In this document: positions 1 through 8,433 of the stretch, one piece after another
Layout of the letters: every line of letters begins with the position of its first letter
Position numbering within the stretch: position 1 is the first letter of the stretch
Assembly (NCBI GenBank): GCA_028673005.1
Contig: CM054120.1
Coordinates: forward strand, 55,922,057-55,986,056
Direction: 5' to 3'
DNA: 64,000 nt
From: Tanypteryx hageni
Lineage: Eukaryota > Arthropoda > Insecta > Odonata > Petaluridae
Notes under the pieces: generated by a model
Told to the model about the DNA's origin: nothing
The model's database searches: none
The model's input: only the letters and a program-made list of their open reading frames with translations
Position numbers and translations under genes: made by a program

Positions 1-28
1 TTGCAATAGACAGTTGATAACCATAACC

Positions 29-100
29 CCCTCCCTAAGGACTGCATAACCTTACAGAGGTGGGAGGGTTTGTGTACTCTTATGAACCAAAGAGCTATGC
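29..100 (+). ncRNA. Candidate HDV-like ribozyme fold at the LINE 5' end, U1
   Basis: The pairings nest as in HDV-type self-cleaving ribozymes. P1 is 29-35 with 62-68 (CCCTCCC/GGGAGGG, 7 bp, starting at the inferred first base). P2 is 44-48 with 96-100 (GCATA/TATGC). P3 is 49-51 with 59-61 (ACC/GGT), with a 7-nt loop 52-58, directly before the P1 3' strand. P4 is 77-81 with 90-94 (CTCTT/AAGAG). TACA in the P3 loop (53-56) can pair TGTA (73-76), the place of P1.1. Against it: base 1 is C rather than the usual G, the P1-P2 joiner is 8 nt, and the joiner before the P2 3' strand is only C95, without a clear catalytic-C consensus. HDV-like ribozymes are known at 5' ends of R2 and RTE elements. Activity here is inference. 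Confidence 0.4.
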
Positions 101-148
101 CGGCGGGAGATAATTCTCCTGGTAGGACCTTCCAAGCCGGAAAGGTCT
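100..148 (+). ncRNA. Second pseudoknot in the LINE leader, U1
   Basis: CCGGC (100-104) pairs GCCGG (136-140). Inside that loop GGAGA (106-110) pairs TCTCC (115-119). GGACCTT (125-131), also in the loop, pairs AAGGTCT (142-148) beyond it. This gives an H-type pseudoknot with an internal hairpin. The bases recur at the same offset in all nine units. It shares base 100 with the P2 of the ribozyme candidate, so the two folds compete or are adjacent. Function unknown. Confidence 0.45.
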
Positions 149-464
149 GAGGGGAAGAGTGAGACTAAGAAGCAGTCTTGGGGTTTTACATCCCCCTGTG
201 CAAGGGCAGCAGCTTGCACAGTACCTCTGTAGGTGGTGATCATGTGGATCTGAAAAGCTACAGATGGGTAATCACTCTGTGACACTGCGATGAGGAAAGC
301 AAGGGGAAACTACCTCATTATATATCCCATGATAGGCTGAAAAGCTGCAAATACCTCTATGGATCTCTCTGGGGTAAAATATTCCGGAGGTAAAATAGTC
401 CCCCAATCGGATCTCCGGGTGGGGACTACCCTAAGGGATGCACAGAGGAAATATAACATAATAA

Positions 465-1091
465 TGGAAAGCAAGTGGTGAGAATATAAGAATAGGCACA
501 TGGAATGTTAGAACTATGAATTCAGGGGGTAAACTAGAAAACTTAAAAAGGGAAATGAGAAGGAATAATGTAGGTATAGTAGGTCTTAGTGAAGTTCGGT
601 GGGAAGGAGAAGGCGAGATAAATTCAGACGAATTTAAAATTATTTACTCGGGAGGAGAGAAAAAGGAAAGGGGAGTGGGGACTATAATGAGAAAAGAGAT
701 AGCTGAAAGAATTAGCAAGGTAGTGACAGTTAATGATAGATTAATAGCCGTAAAACTTCAGATGGAGCCAGTGGAAATGCTTATAATTCAAGTGTATATG
801 CCAACGACTATTTCTGGCGACGACGAAGTAGATGAAATGTATGAACAGATTATGGAGATATTGGAGGAGGAGGGAAAAGGAAGGGTCAACACCATAGTAA
901 TGGGAGACTGGAACAGTGTAGTCGGAAAGGGACAGGAAGATAACATAGTGGGAAAATATGGACTAGGAAAGAGAAATGAAAGAGGGGAGAAACTTGTGGA
1001 ATTCTGCCATAGAAATAGATTGATTGTAACTAATACATGGTTTAAGCATCACCAGCGGAGACTTTACACATGGAGAAGCCCAGGAGACTAG
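465..1091 (+). pseudogene. LINE endonuclease (AP-type) N-terminal segment, U1
   Basis: This is the target-nicking domain of the LINE. The frame opens after TAA at 462 and contains TWNV (498-509), SEVRW with the catalytic Glu (591-593), QVYMPT (789 onward) and GDWN with Asp 906 and Asn 912. The first in-frame Met (516) lies after the TWNV motif, so the true start is unclear and may have been upstream in another frame. The frame ends at TAG 1089-1091 after RSPGD. The same TAG is in all nine copies, and the domain continues in frame behind it. Unique change: PTTIS where the other copies have PTTNS. Confidence 0.9.
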
Positions 1092-1688
1092 AGACGATAC
1101 CAGATAGATTACATAATAGTCAATGAAAGATTTAGAAATAGCATTAAAAATGTGAAAACTTTACCAGGGGCAGATATCGATTCCGACCACAACCTTTTGG
1201 TGGCAAATACACAATGTAGACTGAAGAGCATTAAGAGAAACATAAGAGTTAACAAGAAATGGAACTTAGAGGAACTCCTTAAAAACAAGGAGGCTATCAT
1301 GATAGAGCTGCAGGAAAGGTTGGGGGAGAGATCTGAAGAAAAAAGGAAGAATGTAGATGAGGAGTGGAGATATATCCATAACAACATTAAAGATGTAATG
1401 GAAAAGAAGGTAGGAAAGGTAACGGGTGAAAGAATCAAAAAACCCTGGATCACAGCAGCCATGCTGCAAAAAATGGAAGAGCGGAGAAAGTGGAAAAACA
1501 TAAACACTGAAGAAGGCCAAAGAAAGTACAAGGAGTTAAATAATGCTTTAAGAAGGGAAACAGATAAAGCCAGAGAACAGTGGTTAAATGAGAAATGTGA
1601 GGAGATTGTCGAATGTGAAAGAATTTGTAGAACAGACCTGATGTATAGCAAAGCAAGGGAACTATTCAAGAAAAAAGCAAAAAGATAG
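1092..1688 (+). pseudogene. LINE endonuclease C-terminus and linker, U1
   Basis: Same frame as the segment before it, past the shared TAG. It starts with QIDYI (Asp 1107) and DSDHN (SDH at 1182-1190, catalytic His 1188), the last AP-endonuclease motifs. A Lys/Glu-rich helical linker leading towards the RT follows. It ends at TAG 1686-1688 next to A-runs, and the RT continues in another frame from about 1682. That frame break is shared by all copies. No initiator Met is needed if this is a broken part of one ORF. Confidence 0.88.
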
Positions 1689-1702
1689 GACGTAAAGGAA
1701 TC

Positions 1703-3325
1703 ATGAACAAAAGTGGTAAAATAGTCTCGGAGCCAGACAATGTAAAGAATGTTTGGAAAGAATACATTGAGGTGCTGTATGACAAAGAAGGAAATCCAAG
1801 AAATATTGAATTAAATGAAAAAGAGGATGTGGAAAAAGATCAGCTAGGACCAAATATTCTCGAGTCTGAAGTTAAAAGAGCAATTGATGACATGAAAAGA
1901 AGGAAGGCTGTTGGGAGTGATGATATACCAGTGGACGTTCTTAAGGTTTTGGGGTCGAAAGCAATTAAGCAACTAACAAAATTTTTTAACCAAGTATATG
2001 ATTCTGGCATATGGCCTGAAGATTTTTTAGATGTTGTTATGGTACCACTGGAGAAAAAGAACAATGCAAAATGTTGTAAGGATTACAGAACAATTAGTTT
2101 AATTTCTCATACAGCTAAAGTTCTAACTAGAATAATAACCAAAAGAATTGAATGCAAAATAGAAAAGGAGCTGCAAGATAATCAGTTTGGTTTCAGAAGA
2201 GGAAGAGGGACTAGAGATGCTATAGGATGTATAAGGATGATGATAGAAAGAGCGCTAGAAGTCAATAAAGATGTGTATTTTTGTTTTGTAGATTGGGAGA
2301 AAGCTTTTGACCGAGTGAAATGGGATAAAATGCTGGGTATTTTAAACAAAATTGGAATAGATTGGAAAGATAAAAGACTACTTAAAAACCTTTACTTTGA
2401 TCAAAAGATTAGAGTCAGGGTTGAAGGAGAAGAAACAGAATGTACTTCAATAGGGAGGGGAGTGAGGCAGGGATGTCCTATTTCACCAGCGATATTTAAT
2501 ATTTATGCAGAAACAATAACAGAAGAAGCGTTGAGGGAAGAGAAAGGATTTACGATATGAGGTGAAAGTATTACCACCATTTAATATGCAGATGATCAAG
2601 GATTAACAGCAGAAGATGAGAAAGAGCTTCAGAGGATGACAAACAGACTAGTGGAGGTTGGCCAACAATATGGAATGAAGATCAATGCTGAAAAAACGAA
2701 AGTCATGGTGGTTTCAAAGGAACATAAAGAATTAAATATAATGGGAAATGGCCAAAAATTGGAACAAGTAAGTAGTTTCAATGATCTCGGCAGTATTTTA
2801 GCACAAGATGGAAGTAGTACACAGGACATCAGAAGTAGGATTGCAATGGCAAAAGCAGCATTTAACGAGAAGAAGGAGCTTCTCACAAGCAAAAAAATAA
2901 ACTTAGAAACAAGGAAGAAGTTAGCAAAATGCTACATATGGAGCATAGCTCTTTATGGTGCAGAGACGTGGACGATAAGGAGAAAGGAGGAAAAATATTT
3001 AGAAAGTTTTGAGATGTGGGTATGGAGAAGAATGATGAAAGTGAAATGGACAGAGAGGAAGAGAAATGAAGAAGTATTAGAAATGGGAGGAGAAGAAAGG
3101 ATGCTAATAAAAACAATCAGGAAAAGAAAATCAAATTGGATAGGGCACATATTGAGAAGACAGTGTTTACAAAGGACTATCTTAGAAGGAAAAATTAGTG
3201 GAAGAAGAGGAAGAGGGAGAAAAAGAATAGGAATATTAGATAATATAAAGCAGGGATATAATCCTTATAGAGGTATAAAAGAGGCTTCTAGGGAGAGAGA
3301 GAAATGGAGGCAGCGATTCCGTTAA
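1703..3325 (+). pseudogene. LINE reverse transcriptase with two stops, U1
   Basis: Target-primed reverse transcriptase. Visible motifs are FGFRRGRGTRD, FVDWEKAFD (motif A, Asp 2291), GVRQGCPISP (motif B, from 2459) and YADD (motif C, 2585-2596). The C-terminal LYGAETWT, WVWRRM and WIGHILRR motifs follow, and the frame stops at TAA 3323-3325. TGA 2558-2560 and TAA 2582-2584 interrupt it just before YADD. U3 and U4 carry the same two stops, so they spread with the array. The frame is already open upstream of Met 1703, consistent with a former fusion to the endonuclease. Confidence 0.93.
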
Positions 3326-3328
3326 AAC

Positions 3329-3342
3329 CTGTCTTCGGACAG
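3329..3342 (+). other. UUCG tetraloop hairpin at LINE 3' end, U1
   Basis: CTGTC-TTCG-GACAG is a perfect 5-bp stem closed by C-G around UUCG, the classic extra-stable tetraloop. It lies 3 nt after the RT stop and 5 nt before the ATGATGATG tail. In LINEs such 3' hairpins can be the RT's template recognition site (inference here). Confidence 0.75.
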
Positions 3343-3604
3343 AAGCATGATGATGATGAACCATAACCAGTGATAGTAATAAGCTGCACCTAATGTTTAA
3401 ATCAATCTTCTTTTTACTTCATTCGCTTTTTTATAGTTTTAAGTTTTTCGGGTATGCGGAATGTCGTTTTTTGATAATATATTCTATTAGGAATATATGT
3501 CTTTTGGTCTGTATTTTATTGTATTATGTAGATGCTTTTTAATGATACTTCCAAATGTATAATTTTATCAATTGGATTTTTTTTTCTGAAATTTCAGTAT
3601 CGTC

Positions 3605-4627
3605 ATGGATAAACAAAATAAATCCAAGTGCAATGCTGTACCTCTAAAAGGAGCACCACAGCGCAATCCGAACAACGAAAAGGCAGTGGGCAATAAACCT
3701 GACACAAAGAAACCGAATTAGTTACCCGCAGAGGGGAAAGGTATGTAGAAATTGATAATAAGGAAATATACATCATTGAATGAGATCGAACTCGTGTGAT
3801 CCGCTTGTATGATTGGTATACTATCACTGAACTATCGTGGAGAGCGAAGTGAGTCGACGACTTAAAAGTATTCAAATATTAGCGCTAAAAGCGCCTGTTA
3901 AAAATATTTATTGCGAAAAAATTCATAAAATGAAATTTTGCTTTTTAAGATATGAGAATCAACAATTCTTGCAGAGCATTCAACGTTTGTCGAGTCTCCT
4001 AAGAAACCCGGCGCGACGTACGGGACAGCCGGGCGGATACCCGGGCCGTCCAAGTCTCGGGGTCCCTATCACGATCATCTACATTTGCATTACTTGCAAG
4101 TGAACAAATATTGGATACCAATTTTAACATCGCAGAACAGGCTATAATCCCGATATCATTCCTTTTATTTTTAATTTCAGTACTTTTTTCTGACTGTATA
4201 ATTAATTATCATGTACTCATATCACAAAAAAACTTTTACGGAGGGAGTCGATGGAGTGTTATCTCTCCCGGGGACACAAAATTCCTCCAGTTGCACTTGT
4301 TCTAGAATTGGAAAACGCTGATTTAGTTTTGAATTTATTTCTATATGCAACATTACTGAATTAAAATTTTTTAATTGAATGCAAATCGTGATGCATAAAA
4401 CTAAAGAAGTTGAAATCCCTTTAAGGTACTTGGAATCATTTGTTGAAATCCAACCATAGGCTCTATTATTCATTATTTAAATGGTTTATATGGAGATTTT
4501 AGTAACCCTATGTGCCATATATCGTTTTCTATACTTTAATTTTTCTTTATCTTTTTCTTATGCAGATATCAAGCAGCCAGAGGTGGCCAAAGAGGTCAAA
4601 GCAAAACAACCTCTAACCCGCAAATGA
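3605..4627 (+). pseudogene. Small basic protein gene, broken copy, U1
   Basis: Three candidate exons: A 3598-3740 (acceptor TTTCAG, Met 3605, donor GTATGT), middle 3975-4099 (acceptor TTGCAG, donor GTGAAC) and B 4566 onward (pyrimidine tract, ATGCAG). AATAAA is at 4692-4697. Exon A ends after one base of a codon. Spliced to B it continues in phase to TGA 4625-4627 (65 codons when intact); through the middle exon it stays open and ends at TAA 4614-4616. The product is rich in Lys, Asn, Pro and Gln, with no signal peptide or membrane segment. I do not recognise it. Here TAG 3719-3721 replaces Gln codon 39, so this copy is probably dead. Confidence 0.55.
3780..3837 (-). other. Degenerate tRNA-like sequence in intron, U1
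   Basis: On the minus strand the D-arm (GTTCAGTGATAG) and T-arm (GAGTTCGATCTC) regions match tRNA A- and B-box patterns at normal spacing and align ungapped with Gly-type tRNAs. The anticodon stem and acceptor stem do not pair and the T-loop is one base short, so it is a relic or a SINE head, not a working tRNA. U1 differs at its T-arm flank (TGAGATC in place of CGAGATC). Confidence 0.5.
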
Positions 4628-4697
4628 AGCTACTTCTACAACAATGAAGCTCTTATAAAGGTTCCCTGATGTTTTTACATTAAAAAAATTAAATAAA

Positions 4698-7341
4698 ATG
4701 TTTTTATGCAGTTATAAGATCTTTTCTTATTTCAATCTAGTAAATTCGATCAATAATACTTATTACGCGCGAAAATATATACTCGCGGTCTTCGGCGTAT
4801 TTATATTTGCATCATAAATGGAAATATTAACATCAAAGATAGTTGAAATTTGAATTTAATACGTCTATAAGAATCTTATATCTGCTATTGATAGCTTCCG
4901 ATTTTTTAATAACTGGCTATGAGTGTCATTTTCAAGGTCAATATACTTGGAGACTTTACCGAATATTGTAAAAAGGCTTTCGTATAATTTCTCATGGCGA
5001 ACGATGAATATATCTAGATTTCTCAACTGAAAAAAGATATAAAGTATAAAAGATTTATAATCTGAACGTCGGTATGCATGCAACGCCTCCGTGTTCAATA
5101 AGCAAATACTTTTTTCCATAAATAATTGACGGCAGAATACCAGCCGCTTAAACGGGAGAAGTATACCGAGGAAATCGGTTGATAGGAACTATCCCGTTTC
5201 AGGTAAAAAGCTTAAAAGTTAAATCCCAATAATAATAGGCGAATGTATCTTACATTCTCAAACGAAGATAATCTGATGTGGCAACCACATGAGCCGCTTT
5301 CGGGTGTTTTCACTGCTTTGTAGTCATTCCGACGCTTGGTTAACTCGCACTGAGAACGGGGTACACATTCTCACCCCTTTGTTTTCATCCCCTTCTCCTT
5401 CAATATTTCCTCCTCACTGACATTTTGCATTGGTGACGTCGAAATAGAACAGTTCTCCCTCATTAGTTCCAATACGTCCATCGTGTGGAAAGTTCATTCG
5501 AGTGGTGTGCGTCTTTTAGAGTTTAACCTCAAATACCACTATGCCATGTAATCACAGTAACACTACTACGTATTGAAAATTCACCCCAGTGCGTTTATTC
5601 TAGTTTTATTCATATGAAATCTAATTATCATTTTTAAATAAAATAGATTGCCATTAACATTACATTTTTTATTAATTCAAATACATCTGAAAAACGCGCT
5701 AAAATTCAAAATAACTCATATTTGGTCTTTTATGCTACAAAAGACTAAGTAAAGTGAGAAATACTAAAAAAGCATTATAAGGTACTTGCAATTGTTACAA
5801 ATTGTGCTTCTATAATGGCCACATATCAAATTGATGCAGATGGATCATCTGATGCTGAACTTTTTATCTGCATTTCGTGGCCAAAGCTTACATCTCCATT
5901 GTTTGGCAGCCTATGAATGACCTTCATTTATAGTGCTGACCAAAGATACCGACCTTTCATTTAGTAGAGAGGTTTTACCTATCCCTTCCTTATAACTACG
6001 ATATATTACATAGGGCATTATTTTGTTTTCATAATGACATATTATGCATATTAAAATTTGACCTTTCATAAAAAATATTACGCTAACACTACAATATGTG
6101 AAAATTCACCCGAGGGATTGCATTTTGGATATTTGCTGAAGAAAATTTTAAAAAGAAATACTTCAGAAGGGTAAATCTAGGCCTAAACTGAGAATACTTA
6201 AAATCAGAACTGCGGGAAGCATGGTGAAGGGAGGTGTGGAAGAGGGAGCCGAGGGAGGGAGGGGGAAGAGAGGAAGGATGGAGGGAAAGTTAAAGGATGG
6301 AAGGCGTGGGGGAGGAAGGTTGGATAGGGGATGAAGAAGGGAGAGAGGATTGGCGGAAGAAAAAGTGGAGAAGAGGAGGGTCGAGGGAATCTTAAGAGAG
6401 TTTTGTGTGTTTCTCCGAGCACTAGTGTGCAGTGTTGACTTCACCGCAGATTATTATCACGTCTTTGGCATCTAAAAGGTTTGTCAAATTTTCTCCTAGT
6501 AGAAAGTGCTTTATTTCTCTCGCAATAATACCTGTTCATCTTTCCATTGCGTCTATTTCCTGAGAGCGATAAGAGATCAACGTATCTGTCCTGTGTACGG
6601 AATAGAAAAAAGTTTGGTTTCGGTTCTAATACAGGTTCCACAATGATACTTTGTCGCGGTGAATCGCACTTTTTCTTCCGCACTTACACTGGCTGATAAG
6701 GAACGAATATATATTCCATTTAAAATGCAAGTTTACATTGATTATTCGCGCATTCAGCAGTGCAGTTATTATAGAGTGAAATCCCCCTAACAACGAATAC
6801 CCTCAGGGGGGATATTTATGGCGAAGAGATGTATTTAAGCTTCCCGTTGTAAAATTTCCTAGAACGCGTCCATTTAAATATTTGCTTACTCCGATGTTTG
6901 ATACGCGATTTATTAATCTTAAAGATTACATTAACTTGCAATAAGGTGGAATCGGTTCTTTGGTATAATATTATAAAGTTGTATTCAAAATTAGTAATTG
7001 GTACTTGTAGGAATTATAGCATTTTCGACGCTGTGAAATGATTTACGCAACTCCAACAAGTTCGATAATGAGTGATTTAGCAGTACGAATTGCACTTCAT
7101 TACTAGTTTCTCTGCTCCTTATTCCAACGTCGTCTAACGGCACGCTTCGCTCTCCCATTTTTTATTAAATTAATTTATATTTAATTCGTGAATTTAATAG
7201 GTAGGTATTTGAGTTATAAAACAAACCTTCACTTATTCAAATTTATTTCTTCGTTTCTAATACAGTGGGATACGATTAATGTGACAATTACAATAAACAA
7301 AATATTCAAAACAAGATCTGCTTTTTGAATTCCGGGGCTGA
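4698..7341. other. AT-rich spacer of U1
   Basis: No convincing gene. A minus-strand frame at 4865-5119 has a possible acceptor (pyrimidine tract plus CAG, exon from 5026 down to TAG 4865) and could be an exon relic. ATGTGG-CAA-CCACAT at 5276-5290 is a perfect hairpin. A purine-rich block lies at about 6215-6390. A minus-strand 80-codon frame (6441-6683) has no recognisable family. TATATAT (6708-6714), TTTAAAA (6719-6725) and TTCAGC near 6754 might mark a promoter for the gene completed in U2, but the spacing is not canonical. A stem of ATCCCCCT with AGGGGGGAT (one bulged G) spans 6781-6813. Confidence 0.6.
6244..6265 (+). other. G-quadruplex motif, U1
   Basis: Four G-runs of at least three, with loops of 6, 1 and 1 nt, sit inside a purine-rich block of about 170 nt. 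The motif is unchanged in all eight units that reach this region. Confidence 0.7.
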
Positions 7342-7369
7342 TTGCAATAGACAGTTGATAACCATAACC

Positions 7370-7441
7370 CCCTCCCTAAGGACTGCATAACCTTACAGAG
7401 GTGGGAGGGTTTGTGTACTCTTATGAACCAAAGAGCTATGC
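7370..7441 (+). ncRNA. Candidate HDV-like ribozyme fold, U2
   Basis: Same bases as U1 29-100, so P1, P2, P3 and P4 can all form. Confidence 0.4.
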
Positions 7442-7806
7442 CGGCGGGAGATAATTCTCCTGGTAGGACCTTCCAAGCCGGAAAGGTCTGAGGGGAAGAG
7501 TCAGACTAAGAAGCAGTCTTGGGGGTTTTACATCCCCCTGTGCAAGGGCAGCAGCTTGCACAGTACCTCTGTAGGTGGTGATCATGTGGATCTGAAAAGC
7601 TACAGATGGGTAATCACTCTGTGAAACTGCGATGATGAAAGCAAGGGGAAACTACCTCATTATATATCCCATGATAGGCTGAAAAGCTGCAAATACCTCT
7701 ATGGATCTCTCTGGGGTAAAATATTCCGGAGGTAAAATAGTCCCCCAATCGGATCTCCGGGTGGGGACTACCCTAGGGGATGCACAGATGAAATATAACA
7801 TAATAA

Positions 7807-8433
7807 TGGAAAGCAAGTGGTGAGAATATAAGAATAGGCACATGGAATGTTAGGACTATGAATTCAGGGGGTAAACTAGAAAACTTAAAAAGGGAAATGA
7901 GAAGGAATAATGTAGGTATAGTAGGTCTTAGTAAAGTTCGGTGGGAAGGAGAAGGCGAGATAAATTCAGACGAATTTAAAATTATTTACTCGGGAGGAGA
8001 GAAAAAGGAAAGGGGAGTGGGGACTATAATGAGAAAAGAGATAGCTGAAAGAATTAGCAAGGTAGTGACAGTTAATGATAGATTAATAGCCGTAAAACTT
8101 CAGATGGAGCCAGTGGAAATGCTTATAATTCAAGTGTATATGCCAACGACTAATTCTGGCGACGACGAAGTAGATGAAATGTATGAACAGATTATGGAGA
8201 TATTGGAGTAGGAGGGAAAAGGAAGGGTCAACACCATAGTAATGGGAGACTGGAACAGTGTAGTCGGAAAGGGACAGGAAGATAACATAGTGGGAAAATA
8301 TGGACTAGGAAAGAGAAATGAAAGAGGGGAGAAACTTGTGGAATTCTGCCATAGAAATAGATTGATTGTAATTAATACATTGTTTAAGCATCACCAGCGG
8401 AGACTTTACGCATGGAGAAGCCCAGGAGACTAG
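7807..8433 (+). pseudogene. LINE endonuclease segment, U2
   Basis: Reads TWNV through RSPGD. The catalytic Glu of SEVRW is changed to Lys (SKVRW), so nicking activity would be lost even without the stops. Private TAG at 8209-8211 precedes the shared TAG at 8431-8433. Trp is changed to Leu in NTLFKHH. Confidence 0.9.

Larger units (their letters stand above)
19..3368 (+). mobile_element. RTE/BovB-like LINE with target-site duplication, U1
   Basis: Non-LTR retrotransposon in sense orientation with the small gene. AACCATAACC occurs at 19-28 and again at 3359-3368, directly after the ATGATGATG tail. I read this as the 10-nt target-site duplication, making the element 29-3358. Removing the element and one duplication copy gives continuous spacer. 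The order is structured leader (29-464), AP-type endonuclease, linker, RT, C-terminal region with LYGAETWT, WRR and WIGH motifs, then a short 3' UTR. There is no RNase H domain and no LTR. The protein layout is that of BovB/RTE elements (established family knowledge); the exact clade is inferred. This copy is dead: it has stops at 1089 and in the RT, and a frame change between 1688 and 1703. Confidence 0.93.
1..7341 (+). repeat. Tandem unit U1
   Basis: First of nine head-to-tail copies; the phase is arbitrary and was set by TTGCAATAGACAG, which recurs at 7342, 14681, 22020, 29360, 36699, 44036, 51375 and 58714. Order is LINE, small three-exon gene, AT-rich spacer. Intervals are 7341, 7339, 7339, 7340, 7339, 7337, 7339 and 7339 nt, so units have drifted by only a few indels. 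U1 shares several variants with U3 (four G in the 5' leader G-run, GAATGTATC in the spacer, RT stops). It is also one of the two units whose small gene is broken. Confidence 0.97.

Noticed and set aside
310..501. Minus-strand 63-codon frame in the LINE leader, with a plus-strand frame (14970-15161) opposite
   Set aside because: The region is explained by the structured leader. The plus-strand frame ending MESKW may be a remnant of the ORF N-terminus, but it is not in frame with the endonuclease and is cut by stops in most units.
1109..1669. Long minus-strand frame (186 codons) repeated at the same place in most units
   Set aside because: It lies exactly antisense to the Lys/Glu-rich LINE linker and gives a Phe/Leu/Ser-rich translation typical of a shadow frame. 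No motif or start context supports it.
1668..1690. Programmed -1 frameshift site between linker and RT
   Set aside because: The A-runs do not form a canonical X XXY YYZ heptamer in the incoming frame, and an upstream TAG already breaks the ORF. An indel in an A-run is simpler.
3780..3837. Functional tRNA gene on the minus strand
   Set aside because: The acceptor and anticodon stems do not pair, base 33 is not T, and the T-loop is short.
4111..4305. Plus-strand frame across the second intron (69 codons in most units, ending RIGKR)
   Set aside because: It begins in intron sequence, has no phase match to the middle exon through a plausible acceptor, and the acceptor-like TTTCAG at about 4180 leads to a stop in the required phase.
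6163..6444. Pro/Ser/Leu-rich minus-strand frames over the purine block
   Set aside because: Low-complexity translation of a polypurine strand; accidental open frame.
6441..6683. Minus-strand 80-codon frame next to the purine block
   Set aside because: Open in all units, but near-identity of the units makes that uninformative. No family recognised and no splice or promoter context.
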